A DNA stretch of 64,000 bases from Cherax quadricarinatus (GCF_038502225.1 NC_091390.1:9460244-9524243), one strand, 5' to 3'. Shown: positions 1-10,380, counted from the first letter of the stretch. The notes: a model not told the origin generated them from the letters alone. Program-made: numbers and translations.

Positions 1-3000
1 CAACTATATCTTGCCCAAACTTCCTACCACTACAGATATCAGTACTAGAACTCAACACACAACTCAGGATATAATTAACCATAATTTAAACCTAGAAGAT
101 GATTGATCACATTGACCCTGATCTAAACCTCCATAATCTGACACCCAATCAAAACCTATTGGAAAATAACTGCCTTTATTACACAGCATCACAAGCCAGC
201 ACTATCCTAAACAATGCTAGAAGTCTATCAGTACTTAACTACAACATCAGGTCCTTAAGCAAACACTATGATGACCTCCTAGCACTCCTTGAATCACTAA
301 AGACACCCTTCTCCTGCATTATTCTTACTGAGACCTGGCTTAAGCAGGACACAATAGATATCTACCCTCTACCAGGATACACAGCAATTCACAACTGCAG
401 AACAAACCAAGTTGGGGGTGGTATTGCAATCTATTACTCTAACCAATTATCTTGTATTAGCACCACTTGCTTTAGTGATGAATATGGGGAATACATTTTT
501 GCTAATTTTACTGTAAAAAACCTTAAGACACCTATAACAATCGGTGCCATTTACCGGATACCTCACACAAACATCCCAAATTTCAGTGAGAAATTAAAGT
601 CACTAATAACAAACAGACAAATGAATAAGCACCACCTTCTCTTAGCTGGAGACTTCAACATCAACCTTGGCTTACTAGATGATCAGCCTGTAACTGATTT
701 CATCAACAATATGAACAACACACTTCTCATACCAACAATAACTAAACCAACCAGGCTCACTGAGACAAGTGCAACCATATGGACCAATATACTAGCCCCC
801 CTTAAATCAGGGATAATCACAGACAGCACTACAGACCACTACCCTGCCTTCCTCCTGACAAACATTAGTAAACCACCACTTGAATACAACAAAGTCTCAT
901 TTAGACTCCATGACGAGGCCTCAATAAGGAAGTTCACAGCTGACCTAGAGATTGTTGATTTGCCTACAGAATTCTCCAAGGCCAATGGTATTGATGACTG
1001 GACAGACATTTTTCTTAACAAATTACTTAGACTATACAACAAACATTGTCCTATAAAAACAAAACAGATCAAACAAACGGTTTGGTTGCCCATGGCTAAC
1101 CAGCACCATTCTGAAATCCATTGACAAGAAACACCAATATGAAGAGCAATATAGACAAGGGTTAATACACAAAGATATTCCTAAACACTATTCATCAGCC
1201 CTCACCAAAGTAATAAAGAAAGCCAAACAACTATACTACTCCAGTAGATTCACAGACACTAGAAGAGATATAAAAAAGACCTGGAAAACACTCTCTCAGA
1301 TTTTAGGGACCCACAAACTGAGAAAAACCAAGAATATTGTCCTAACTAAACCTAATGAAACACCACTACATCCCACTGACACAGCTAACAAGATAAACGA
1401 CTTCTTCTCAACCATAGGATCTAATCTCGCCAGTAAAATCCCACATACCAGTGCCCATGCCGGGGACTACCTTGATGGGAATTTCCCTAATTCCTTCTAT
1501 CTTGCACCAACTGAGCCCACGGAAGTCACCGAGATTATAAAGTCACTTAAAAATAACTCGGGGAATCTGTCTCATGTCCCACCATTACTGTACAAGCGAG
1601 CGGCCCATGTCCTTTCGCATGCTATTTCATTACTCTTTAACAAGTCACTAGAGACTAGCACCTTCCCGAAACTACTCAAGATGACAAGGGTTACACCAAT
1701 ACATAAAGGTGGTGGCCCTACAGACTTAAACAACTATAGGCCAATATCTAACTTACAATTGCTATCCAAAATCTTTGAGAAAATCTTGCACAGGAGACTG
1801 TATTCATTTATAACGGCTCAAAACATACTCAACCCCTGCCAATTTGGATTCAGGAAAAATAAAAGCACTAACGATGCAATCATAAAAATGCTAGATCTGC
1901 TTTACACAGCATTGGAAAATAAGGAATATCCACTAGGAATTTTTATTGACCTAAGAAAAGCTTTTGACACAGTAGACCACGACATCCTACTCCACAAACT
2001 TGATCATTACGGTATAAGAGGCCATGCGCTTGCTTATTTCAAATCTTTCATTACTAATAGGTATCAGTATGTCACCATTAAAGACACAGCATCAGCAACA
2101 CGGCCACTTGATACTGGAGTTCCTCAGGGAAGTGTCCTTGGTCCCCTGCTCTTCCTCATATACATCAATGACCTTCCAAACGTATCCCAACACCTGAAAC
2201 CCTTACTCTTTGCTGACGACACGACTTATGTCATCTCTCACCCTAATCTTGCCACCCTCAACACCACTGTGAATGAGGAGCTGATCAAAATATCGACTTG
2301 GATGACAGCCAATAAACTTACGCTTAACACTGACAAAACCTACTATATTATGTTTGGTAGCAGAGCAGGAGATACACAAATTAACATTAAGATTGACAAC
2401 ACTCTAATTACCAGAAATAATGGGGGCAAATTCCTAGGCTTATACCTTGACAACAACCTGAATTTCAGCACCCATATCCAGCATATAACCAAAAAAGTAT
2501 CCAAAACGGTTGGGATCCTCTCCAAGATACGATACTACGCGCCGCAAAGTGCCCTTCTCACACTATACCACTCACTTATTTATCCATACCTCACCTATGC
2601 TATTTGTGCTTGGGGATCAACTGCAGCAACACACCTAAAGCCAATAATAACCCAACAAAAAGCTGCAGTAAGAATAATCACTAAATCCCATCCCTGGCAA
2701 CACACCCCCCCACTCTTCATAGACCTAAACTTACTCCCTGTTCAGTACATCCACACTTACTACCGTGCAATCTACATCTACAGGGCCTTAAACTCTAATA
2801 TCAACCTTGACCTAAAACGCTTTCTTGATAGTTGTGACAGAACCCACAGGCATAACACCAGACACAAACATCTCTACGACATTCCCCGTGTCCGAGTAAA
2901 CCTTTACAAAAATTCAATGTATGTCAAAGGCCCTAAAATCTGGAATACCCTACCTGAGAACTCTAGAACTGCAGACACATTCATCACCTTCAAAACTACC

Positions 3001-3439
3001 ATTAGAAAACATCTTATCTCCCTGATACACCCTGTCAACTAACTACACGAATACCACCTTGTGGTTCACTCTTACACTCACTGACTCATTTGACCATAAA
3101 CAGAAATATTAATCTCAATATTAAAATAATGAATCCTGTGATACTCCAATACTGAAACTATGTACTGTGCCAAAACAAAAGCATTTACATTGCTAAACTC
3201 ACAAACTAGTATTTAGTCACTTAGCCATAATACCAACTTACCTCATAATTTGTAATATTTTACAATTAAGAATAAAACTAAGTCTGCCCGATATGCCTAG
3301 CCATGCTAAGCGTTCTAGTGGTACACTCTGTAATCACTATTGTACAACATGTAAACCACACAATAACCAAATTTCTGTAAACTCAGCATTGTAATCCTTA
3401 TAGAGAATAAAATTTGAATTTGAATTTGAATTTGAATAT
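1..3439 (+). mobile_element. LINE family A, copy 1 (non-LTR retrotransposon, 5' end outside the window)
   Basis: The unit holds an endonuclease-reverse transcriptase ORF2 (99-3042), a ~370-bp 3' UTR and a 3' end made of an AATAAA signal followed by a short TTTGAA repeat at 3413-3438. A microsatellite-like tail rather than long poly(A) is typical of CR1/Jockey-group LINEs. The window begins inside the element, so any ORF1 is not visible. The last ~350 bp are duplicated at 4299-4644. A second, more diverged family member lies on the minus strand at 45484-47821. Assignment to a named clade (CR1, L2, Daphne, Crack) is not possible by eye. Confidence 0.85.
99..3042 (+). pseudogene. LINE A ORF2: apurinic-like endonuclease + reverse transcriptase, one frameshift
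   Basis: The protein would nick target DNA and reverse-transcribe the element's RNA at the nick. The first open part (99-1124) is an EEP endonuclease: N49 in the NYNIRSL motif, E78 in ETW, GDFN at residues 184-187 and the D246-H247 pair are all present. An extra C in the run near 1091-1093 shifts the frame and gives a false stop at 1122-1124. The other frame is then open from about 1093 to 3042 and carries the RT, with an FxFR-type motif at ~1843, PQGSVLGP at ~2128 and catalytic FADD at 2209-2220. The C-terminal domain looks complete. The start at 99 is only the first ATG; an earlier start cannot be excluded because the window opens at base 1. One indel is the only obvious lesion, so the copy is fairly young. 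Confidence 0.85.
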
Positions 3440-3504
3440 GTTCCAATGTACAATGAAATATTGTACAATGAAAGAAGTCAGACGTCAAGAAGGGATCGTG
3501 GTCA

Positions 3505-4231
3505 GTGGCTGGACAGCAGGGGACGACGAAGTTGACGATCAAGAAGACGAATGGAAAGCCAGAAACGATGAAGAAGAAAGAGACTGCTGTGGAAACTCCC
3601 GTGGAAACCTCCAACGCATTCTCGGTGCTACCCGACGAATGTGAGTCTACTACTGGGATCGTCACGACGAACGACAACAAGGAAGGTAAGAATATTGTTG
3701 TTGTTGGGGATAGCCAAGGTAAGAATATTGTTGTTGTTGGGGATAGCCAGGTTAGATACATGGATAGGGCATTCTGCTTGAAGGACAGGAGTAGGAGACA
3801 AAGGGTATGCTTTCCTGGGGCTGGGATGGAGGACATTGTTAGCCAGCTTGACAACATCATGAACGGTAATGGGATCAATCCTATTATTTGCCTCAGTGCT
3901 GGAGGCAATGATGTAGGCAAGCGTAGAAGTGAGGATTTAGTTAGAAAGTTCAGGACAGCTATAGACATGATTAGGAAGAAGGGGGGGGCGCCCTGTTATA
4001 TGTGGCATTTTGCCAAGAAGAGGTGTTGGTAATGAATGGTTGTCCAGAGCAATTGGTATTAATTGTTGGCTGGATAAACACTGTAAGGATAATGCATTAC
4101 CATTCATTGACAACTGGGACAACTTCTATGGCCGAAATGACATGTATGCCAGGGATGGGGTTCACTTATCCAGGGCAGGTGTGGGTTTTCTTGCTAACTC
4201 AGTTGAGGGGGTTGTTAGGACTTTAAACTAG
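3505..4231 (+). pseudogene. LINE B ORF1 fragment, first duplicate (frameshifted SGNH hydrolase-like)
   Basis: This is the upstream copy of the ORF1 described at 4713-5405. It keeps the GDSQ, GGND and DGVHLS blocks, but a 33-bp in-frame duplication repeats the segment just before GDSQ, and an eighth G at 3981-3988 shifts the frame so that translation stops at 4032. The C-terminal DxxH block continues in another frame to 4231. No ORF2 follows, because the duplicated segment ends at 4292. Confidence 0.8.
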
Positions 4232-4712
4232 GATTAGTTAGAGGTATGGGTTTAGAAATGATTAATAATGAGTATGGATATATTGACTTATGATATATTG
4301 ACCATAAACAGAAATATTAATCTCAATATTAAAATAATGAATCCTGTGATACTCCAATACTGAAACTATGTACTGTGCCAAAACAAAAGCATTTACATTG
4401 CTAAACTCACAAACTAGTATTTAGTCACTTAGCCATAATACCAACTTACCTCATAATTTGTAATATTTTACAATTAAGAATAAAACTAAGTCTGCCCGAT
4501 ATGCCTAGCCATGCTAAGCGTTCTAGTGGTACACTCTGTAATCACTATTGTACAACATGTAAACCACACAATAACCAAATTTCTGTAAACTCAGCATTGT
4601 AATCCTTATAGAGAATAAACTTTGAATTTGAATTTGAATTTGAATATGTTCCAATGTACAATGAAATATTGTACAATGAAAGAAGTCAGACGTCAAGAAG
4701 GGATCGTGGTCA

Positions 4713-5405
4713 GTGGCTGGACAGCAGGGGACGACGAAGTTGACGATCAAGAAGACGAATGGAAAGCCAGAAACGATGAAGAAGAAAGAGACTGCTGTGG
4801 AAACTCCCGTGGAAACCTCCAACGCATTCTCGGTGCTACCCGACGAATGTGAGTCTACTACTGGGATCGTCACGACGAACAACAACAAGGAAGGTAAGAA
4901 TATTGTTGTTGTTGGGGATAGCCAGGTTAGATACATGGATAGGGCATTCTGCTTGAAGGACAGGAGTAGGAGACAAAGGGTATGCTTTCCTGGGGCTGGG
5001 ATGGAGGACATTGTTAGCCGGCTTGACAACATCATGAACGGTAATGGGATCAATCCTATTATTTGCCTCAGTGCTGGAGGCAATGATGTAGGCAAGCGTA
5101 GAAGTGAGGATTTAGTTAGAAAGTTCAGGACAGCTATAGACATGATTAGGAAGAAGGGGGGGCGCCCTGTTATATGTGGCATTTTGCCAAGAAGAGGTGT
5201 TGGTAATGAATGGTTGTCCAGAGCAATTGGTATTAATTGTTGGCTGGATAAACACTGTAAGGATAATGCATTACCATTCATTGACAACTGGGACAACTTC
5301 TATGGCCGAAATGACATGTATGCCAGGGATGGGGTTCACTTATCCAGGGCAGGTGTGGGTTTTCTTGCTAACTCAGTTGAGGGGGTTGTTAGGACTTTAA
5401 ACTAG
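4713..5405 (+). CDS. LINE B ORF1: SGNH/GDSL hydrolase-like protein (5' partial)
   Basis: Residue numbers follow the first codon at 4713, which is GTG in the middle of an open frame, so the true N-terminus is missing. After a Lys/Thr-rich segment (1-60) come the SGNH blocks: GDS at 68-70 (Ser70 nucleophile), GGND at 122-125 (Asn124) and DGVH at 206-209 (Asp206/His209). CR1 and related LINEs are known to carry an esterase of this kind in ORF1; its role in retrotransposition is not settled, with lipid or RNP contact proposed. The reading frame is intact, and ORF2 begins 14 bases after its stop. A copy with indels lies at 3505-4231 and another on the minus strand at 63350-63979. Confidence 0.82.
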   Translation: MAGQQGTTKLTIKKTNGKPETMKKKETAVETPVETSNAFSVLPDECESTTGIVTTNNNKEGKNIVVVGDSQVRYMDRAFCLKDRSRRQRVCFPGAGMEDIVSRLDNIMNGNGINPIICLSAGGNDVGKRRSEDLVRKFRTAIDMIRKKGGRPVICGILPRRGVGNEWLSRAIGINCWLDKHCKDNALPFIDNWDNFYGRNDMYARDGVHLSRAGVGFLANSVEGVVRTLN

Positions 5406-5419
5406 GATTAGTTAGAGGT

Positions 5420-8383
5420 ATGGGTTTAGAAATGATTAATAATGAGTATGGATATATTGACTTATGCTCTGATATTAAGAATCTTAATAGTAACTGTCAT
5501 GGAGTAACTCTGGGTAATGATAATTTCAGAAATTGTGTAAAAACAAAGATGAATAGGAAAAATGTGCAGAAGAAAAAACATATGATGGTATTTTATGCTA
5601 ACAGTCGAAGTGCAAGAAATAAAATTAATGAACTACGTTTGGTAGCATGTGCTGGGAACTTTGATATCATTGCATTAACTGAAACGTGGTATGATTTAAA
5701 GAGTCGGGATATGACTGCTGAGTGTAATATTCAGGGATTTAAGTTATTCAATGTGGATAGATGTAATGGGAAGGGGGGAGGAGTTGCATTGTATGTTCGA
5801 GAAAATATTAATTGTTGCATAAAAACAGGTATAAAAATAGATGGAGCAGTAACAGAGTCTGTTTGGGTAGAGTTCGTGGAGGGTCAAGAAAAACTAATTC
5901 TAGGTGTAATATACCGACCTCCAGGCTTGGATCACGATAGAGGGAGACTTCTTTGGGACGAAATTGTTAGGGCTTCTGGACACAGTAACATAGTCATAGT
6001 AGGGGACTTTAACTTTAGCCAAATTGACTGGAATTCTTTGACAGGTAATCTAGAATCCAGTGACTTCATGGAAACAGTTCAGGACTGTTTTCTGAAACAG
6101 AGTGTAACTGAACCTACCAGGGGTAATAATTTGCTAGACCTAGTCTTGTCAAATAAGGAAACACTCGTGAATAATCTGGAGATCACTGAAGAGCTTGGCG
6201 CAAGTGATCACAAATCCATCACCTTTAGCATTAATTGGGAATGCAAGAATAATGATAATACAGTAAAAATCCCCGATTTTCGTTCTGCCGATTATAATGG
6301 ACTTAGGGAACATCTGTCTAATCTTGATTGGGGTTATCTAGCTAATGATTTTATTGACGATAATCATACTTATGAATATGAAGGGATCTGCTTTTATGAT
6401 TGTTTTCTTAATAATGTACACAGTGCCCAGAGTATATACATTCCCCAGAGAGAAATTAGGTCTAATAATAACGATCCCAAATGGGTTAACAGGAGGCTAA
6501 AGCATCTATTAGGGGAGAAAAGGGGAATTTATAGGCGCATCAGAAGAGGAGAGGTTAACCTTACTGACCAATATGTTCAGCTTAAAAGAGAAGTAAAAAA
6601 GGCGATTAGAAAGGCTAAACGTGACTATGAAATTAGAGTCGCTAATGAATCAAAGACTAATCCAAAGGGGTTCTTTCAAGTGTATAGGACGAAGGTGAAG
6701 GAAAAAGTAGGACCTCTGAAATCTGGGAATGGACAGCTGACGGATAATGAACTGGAAATGTGTTCCTTATTTAATGACTATTTTTTGTCAGTTTTTACAC
6801 AGGAAGATGTAAATGAGATTCCAGTAATTAACAATTATTTAGTTCCTGATGAATTTAAGTTAACTAATATTACTGTCACGAGGGACATGGTTATTAAACA
6901 GATAGACAAACTGAAACAAAATAAGTCCCCGGGACCCGATGAGTTGTTTTCAAGGGTACTTAAGGAATGCAAGATGGAGCTTAGTCAGCCATTAACGAGT
7001 GTATTCAATGCGTCCATCCTTACCAGTGTTGTGCCAGAGATGTGGAAGATGGCTAATGTGGTTCCTATATTCAAATCAGGGGATAAGTCCACTCCTTCAA
7101 ATTACCGTCCAATAAGCCTGACATCTATAGTGGGCAAGTTATTAGAATCAATTATAGCTGACATTATCAGAAGTCACCTTGAAGAGCATGACTTGATAAA
7201 TGAATCTCAGCATGGATTCACGAGAGGTCGTTCCTGCCTGACAAACTTACTGACGTTCTTCAATAGAACATTTGAGGCAGTTGACAGTGATAAGGAATAT
7301 GATATTGTTTATTTGGATTTTAGTAAAGCCTTCGACAGAGTACCTCACAAGAGACTCTTAAGAAAAGTGGCAGCTCATGGTATAGGAGGTAAAGTTCTAG
7401 CATGGATTGAGGCATGGCTTACCAATAGAAAGCAGAGAGTTACCATTAATGGAGTGAAATCTGAATGGGGATTAGTCACTAGTGGCGTTCCACAAGGATC
7501 AGTTTTAGGCCCTCTCTTGTTCATAATTTACATTAATGACCTTGATGAAGGGATTACTAGTGACATGAGTAAGTTTGCTGATGATACAAAGATAGGCCGT
7601 ATAATTCACTCTGAGGAGGATATCAATGAACTCCAGGACGATTTGAACAAATTAATGTCTTGGTCTGAGAAATGGCAGATGAAGTTTAATGTGGATAAGT
7701 GTAGGGTACTTGCCCTTGGTAATGAAAATAACCCTCGAAGCTATAATCTAGGTGAAGTAGAGCTTGGTCATACAGAATGTGAAAAAGACTTGGGAGTCAT
7801 GGTAAGCAGAAATCTAAAGCCAAGACAGCAGTGCCTCAGTGTGCGCAACAAGGCCAACAGATTACTTGGATTTATCTCAAGAAGTATAAGTAACAGAAGT
7901 CCAAAAGTTATTTTACAGCTCTATACATCACTAGTGAGGCCTCATTTAGATTATGCTGCTCAGTTTTGGTCCCCTTACTACAGGATGGACATAGACTCAT
8001 TAGAGAACATACAGAGAAGAATGACTAAAATGATTTACTGTGTAAGGAACCTCCCGTATGAAGATAGACTTAAAGCCTTAAATCTCCACTCTCTGGAGAG
8101 GCGTAGAATGAGGGGAGATATCATTGAAGTGTATAAGTGGATGACGGGCATAAACAAGGGAGACATTAATAAAGTACTGAGGGTGTCGAACCAGGTAAGA
8201 ACCAGGAATAATGGATTTAAGTTGGATAAATTTAGATTTAGAAAAGACATAGGTAAGTACTGGTTTTCTAACAGAGTTGTAGATGCGTGGAACAGTCTTC
8301 CCAGTGGGGTGATAGAGGTTAGGACCTTGGGTAGCTTTAAGAAGAGACTGGACAAATATATGAGTGGGAGGGGCTGGGTTTGA
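5420..8383 (+). CDS. LINE B ORF2: endonuclease-reverse transcriptase, intact 987 aa
   Basis: The EEP endonuclease occupies roughly residues 55-290, with N61, ETW at 88-90, a GDFNFSQIDW block and an ASDHKS block. A basic linker rich in Lys/Arg follows (about 350-420). The RT runs from ~500, with SPGPD, the YRPIS motif, QHGFTRGRS, a DFSKAFDRVPH block, SGVPQGSVLGP and FADD with catalytic D721/D722 (7580-7585). The C-terminal part includes the SLVRPHLDYAAQFW block seen in CR1-like RTs. The start ATG at 5420 follows the ORF1 stop by 14 bases. No stop or frameshift interrupts it, so this is the best-preserved ORF2 of its family here. Because the element is 5'-truncated it is unlikely to be autonomously active. 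Confidence 0.92.
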   Translation: MGLEMINNEYGYIDLCSDIKNLNSNCHGVTLGNDNFRNCVKTKMNRKNVQKKKHMMVFYANSRSARNKINELRLVACAGNFDIIALTETWYDLKSRDMTAECNIQGFKLFNVDRCNGKGGGVALYVRENINCCIKTGIKIDGAVTESVWVEFVEGQEKLILGVIYRPPGLDHDRGRLLWDEIVRASGHSNIVIVGDFNFSQIDWNSLTGNLESSDFMETVQDCFLKQSVTEPTRGNNLLDLVLSNKETLVNNLEITEELGASDHKSITFSINWECKNNDNTVKIPDFRSADYNGLREHLSNLDWGYLANDFIDDNHTYEYEGICFYDCFLNNVHSAQSIYIPQREIRSNNNDPKWVNRRLKHLLGEKRGIYRRIRRGEVNLTDQYVQLKREVKKAIRKAKRDYEIRVANESKTNPKGFFQVYRTKVKEKVGPLKSGNGQLTDNELEMCSLFNDYFLSVFTQEDVNEIPVINNYLVPDEFKLTNITVTRDMVIKQIDKLKQNKSPGPDELFSRVLKECKMELSQPLTSVFNASILTSVVPEMWKMANVVPIFKSGDKSTPSNYRPISLTSIVGKLLESIIADIIRSHLEEHDLINESQHGFTRGRSCLTNLLTFFNRTFEAVDSDKEYDIVYLDFSKAFDRVPHKRLLRKVAAHGIGGKVLAWIEAWLTNRKQRVTINGVKSEWGLVTSGVPQGSVLGPLLFIIYINDLDEGITSDMSKFADDTKIGRIIHSEEDINELQDDLNKLMSWSEKWQMKFNVDKCRVLALGNENNPRSYNLGEVELGHTECEKDLGVMVSRNLKPRQQCLSVRNKANRLLGFISRSISNRSPKVILQLYTSLVRPHLDYAAQFWSPYYRMDIDSLENIQRRMTKMIYCVRNLPYEDRLKALNLHSLERRRMRGDIIEVYKWMTGINKGDINKVLRVSNQVRTRNNGFKLDKFRFRKDIGKYWFSNRVVDAWNSLPSGVIEVRTLGSFKKRLDKYMSGRGWV

Positions 8384-8512
8384 TTTGTGTCAAGGGGTAC
8401 GGGAGTTATTTCTTGAGTAGCTTTAGGTAGATGTCGTTTTGATAAGAACCTGCCTCGTATGGGCCAGTAGGCCTTCTGCAGTGTTCCTACATTCTTATGT
8501 TCTTATGTTCTT
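8384..8512 (+). other. LINE B 3' UTR and TTCTTATG tail
   Basis: About 100 bp separate the ORF2 stop from the terminal repeat. The same tail appears in reverse complement at 53683-53715 and 54363-54400, where it marks the 3' ends of the two minus-strand copies. This makes it a reliable family end marker. Confidence 0.8.
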
Positions 8513-8893
8513 ATTCCTATTAGAGTCCCTGTACCATATTGAAAAAAGTACTATATGGTATAATGTACCATATGGTAAGATAAGATTTCTTTCGGATTTT
8601 TAACCCCGGAGGGTTAGCCACCCAGGAAAGTCAGTGTGTCATCGAGGACTGTCTAACTTATTTCCATTGGGGTCCTTAAGCTTGTCCCCCAGGATGCGAC
8701 CCACACCAGTCGGCTAACACCCAGGTACCTATTTGCTGCTAGGTGAACAGGACAACAGGTGTAAGGAAACGTGTCAAAATGTTTCCACCCTCCGGGAATC
8801 GAACCCGGGCCCTCCGTGTGTGAAGCGGGAGCTTTAGCCACCAGGCCACCGGGCCACATTGTACAATATGGTACAGGGACTCTAATGGGAATA
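8513..8893. repeat. 29-bp inverted repeat enclosing a SINE
   Basis: Bases 8513-8541 and 8865-8893 are inverted copies with one or two mismatches. They enclose a short AT-rich stretch with ACCATATGG motifs and the SINE at 8580-8858. The arms could be terminal inverted repeats of a small DNA transposon or the product of inverted duplication. No transposase is encoded between them. Confidence 0.6.
8580..8858 (-). mobile_element. tRNA-derived SINE, copy 1
   Basis: The minus-strand head (8858 down to ~8785) has tRNA features: an A-box-like TGGCCTGGTGGCTAAAG, a T33-CAC anticodon-like loop in CTTCACAC, and a B box GGTTCGATTCC. It resembles tRNA-Val(CAC) but carries mismatches in the acceptor stem and is followed by a non-tRNA body, so it is a SINE rather than a functional tRNA. 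The body shares the block ending GGATGCGACCCACACCAGTC (on + near 8692-8713) with the SINE at 8936-9238. Confidence 0.75.
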
Positions 8894-8935
8894 TGTCTGA
8901 CTTCTTTTTGGGTTATCCTAGGTCTCCAAACATAT

Positions 8936-9238
8936 AATAATAATAATATCTTTATTTACTACAAGTACATGTACAAGGTATACAGTCCTAGCTGACAACA
9001 ATGACATACTACCATATAGAAAGTCCCTTGTTATGCTCCGCATTTCGGGCAAATTAGGTCAGTGTCCTAGGATGCGACCCACACCAGTCGACTAACACCC
9101 AAGTACCCATTTTACTGATGGGGAACATAGACAACAGGTGGAAAAAACAGGTCCAATGTTTCTACTCTGGCTGGGAATCGAACCCAGGCCCTCGCCGTGT
9201 GAAGCGAGAGCATTAACCACCAGGCCACCAGAGCCATA
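8936..9238 (-). mobile_element. tRNA-derived SINE, copy 2, with (ATT)n tail
   Basis: The head at 9238 down to ~9165 is again tRNA-Val(CAC)-like with a clear B box (GGTTCGATTCC). The body ends at an (ATT)n tail, read on + as ATAATAATAATAT at 8936-8950. It is inserted in the hairpin-forming repeat described at 9239-9420: CATAT occurs on both sides (8931-8935 region and 9234-9238), a possible short target duplication. Same family as the copy at 8580-8858, with a different 3' part. Confidence 0.75.
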
Positions 9239-9420
9239 TGCTAATATGTTGCTATGTATGATAATCTATGTAACTTTATTTGTTTATACCTAAATAAACT
9301 TACTTACAATGCTACCTGTGCTTGAATAAGTTTATTCAGGTGTACATGAATACAGTTACATATATAGATCATCATACATAGTAGCATATGTATAAAATCC
9401 TGGGATAACCCAAAAAAGTT
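9239..9420. repeat. Inverted pair of a short repeat (hairpin, ~65-bp arms)
   Basis: The arms 9239-9301 and 9326-9392 are imperfect inverted copies separated by about 25 bp. Each ends in a sequence with AATAAACTTA. A third, single copy lies at 10752-10855. All share an upstream block with GGGTTATCC(T/C)AGG (8910-8922, 9397-9412 reversed, 10767-10778). This is a dispersed repeat of ~105 bp, here present head-to-head; it may be a LINE 3' end or a MITE. Confidence 0.65.
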
Positions 9421-9447
9421 AGGTTGACTGAAATCTATAGGGATCCC

Positions 9448-9605
9448 TGTATCTGTACAATATGGTGCCTTGTGCTATATGGTGCCCTGCACCATATGGT
9501 ACCTTGTACAATATGCTACCCTGTACCATATGATATTCTGTACCATATGGTACCCTGTACCATGTGATACAATGTACCATATGATACCCTGTATCACATG
9601 GCCAA
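9448..9605. repeat. 17-bp minisatellite, about nine degenerate units
   Basis: Tandem units close to CCTGTACCATATGGTAC repeat with a 17-bp period. The unit is itself partly palindromic (GTACCATATGGTAC), so the tract can fold into alternative hairpins. Related ACCATATGG pieces occur at 8530-8578 and 8860-8875, suggesting the units spread locally. Confidence 0.8.
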
Positions 9606-9659
9606 TATGAGGTGTTGGTGCCACAAGGCACCAACACCTGTGGGACACTGACTCAACAG

Positions 9660-10248
9660 GTTCCAACACAAAGAGCTTTGTCATCCACCTCATGCAACAT
9701 ATCCAGTGGCTGTATATATGTAAAAATATATCATTGTAATAGTCACCAGCACGGCTTGCAATAGCTGTGTTAGGGTGATTTTCATCCATAAAGGTTTGCA
9801 CTTCAACCCACTGTGCACATATTTCGCTAATTTTTGAAGTAGGCACAATGGATTCCACAACTGGCATAGGCTTCTCAGGGTTAGCCCCAAACCCTTCAAA
9901 ATCTTTCTTAATTTCTAAACTAATTCTCACCCTTTTTACCACAGGGTTGGCACTAGAAGCTTTCTTGGGGCCCTTGGCGACTTATTTTGCAGAAACAAGC
10001 ACCAAAAACAGTGATAATATGGAAAATATGGAATGAACCAAATGTATTCTTAGATGCGCGCACACTGGCTGGCTTGTAAACACTGGCGCACATGGGGCAG
10101 TTCAGGCCACACATGGGCACGTCTCGTACGAATTGTATCGAATACCAGGTTTTCAATCGGATACCAAGGCAAATTTTTTGCGTTAAAATGTATCGAATAC
10201 CAGATTTATCGAATACCAATGCCATCGAATACCGGGGGTCCACTGTAT
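9660..10248 (-). mobile_element. Internally deleted Tigger/pogo-like DNA transposon
   Basis: The minus strand begins with a terminal motif CAGTGGACCCCCGGTATTCG next to TA at 10247-10248. It then contains several ATTCGATA repeats and a short open frame, 9975 down to ~9690. That frame joins an N-terminal basic segment (KGPKKASS... then VVKRVRISLEIKK) to a C-terminal transposase segment (NPEKPMPVVESIV...). In full-length relatives these two pieces are separated by the helix-turn-helix and DDE core, so this is a deletion derivative. The expected start codon reads AAG. The other terminal repeat is not visible and may be lost near the 17-bp minisatellite. Family call rests on my memory of Tigger-like proteins. 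Confidence 0.65.
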
Positions 10249-10380
10249 TCAGATCCTCCACCACAAATCCGGCATCATTGTGACCTGTAGTGTGCCAGAT
10301 TACTGAGTTTGCCGAATTACATAGTGGTTAGGTTAGAATACACTTAATAAAATTAACTAACTTGACTTACACAGTTCATT

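Larger units (their letters stand above)
3090..5466 (+). repeat. 1.2-kb tandem duplication across a LINE A / LINE B junction
   Basis: Bases 3090-4292 are repeated at 4299-5466. Each copy contains the LINE A 3' UTR and TTTGAA tail followed directly by the 5'-truncated start of LINE B. The offset is 1208 bp at the LINE A tail and 1174 bp at the ORF1 end. The difference comes from a 33-bp direct duplication in the first copy (~3686-3751) and one extra G in a G run (8 G at 3981-3988, 7 G at 5156-5162). The join at 4283-4301 shows short homology around ATATTGAC. Near identity suggests a recent unequal exchange or replication slip rather than two separate LINE insertions. Confidence 0.9.
4636..8512 (+). 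mobile_element. LINE family B, copy 1 (CR1-like, 5'-truncated)
   Basis: The copy starts directly after the LINE A tail with no visible 5' UTR or upstream ORF1 region, so it is probably 5'-truncated. It carries ORF1 (4713-5405), ORF2 (5420-8383), a ~110-bp 3' UTR and a short 3' tail of TTCTTATG units at 8490-8512. An SGNH-esterase ORF1 combined with an EEP-RT ORF2 and a short microsatellite 3' end is characteristic of the CR1/L2 group. Five other pieces of the family occur here: 44545-45476 with 47822-48212 (-), 49867-49992 (+), 53683-54362 (-) and 54363-57027 with 62898-64000 (-). Confidence 0.88.

Noticed and set aside
3315..5296. Minus-strand frames of 217 and 257 codons
   Set aside because: They lie antisense to LINE B ORF1 and the LINE A tail and recur only because the segment is duplicated; no domain is recognisable.
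8785..9238. Two functional tRNA-Val genes
   Set aside because: Acceptor stems do not pair properly and both are continuous with SINE bodies; they are tRNA-derived SINE heads.
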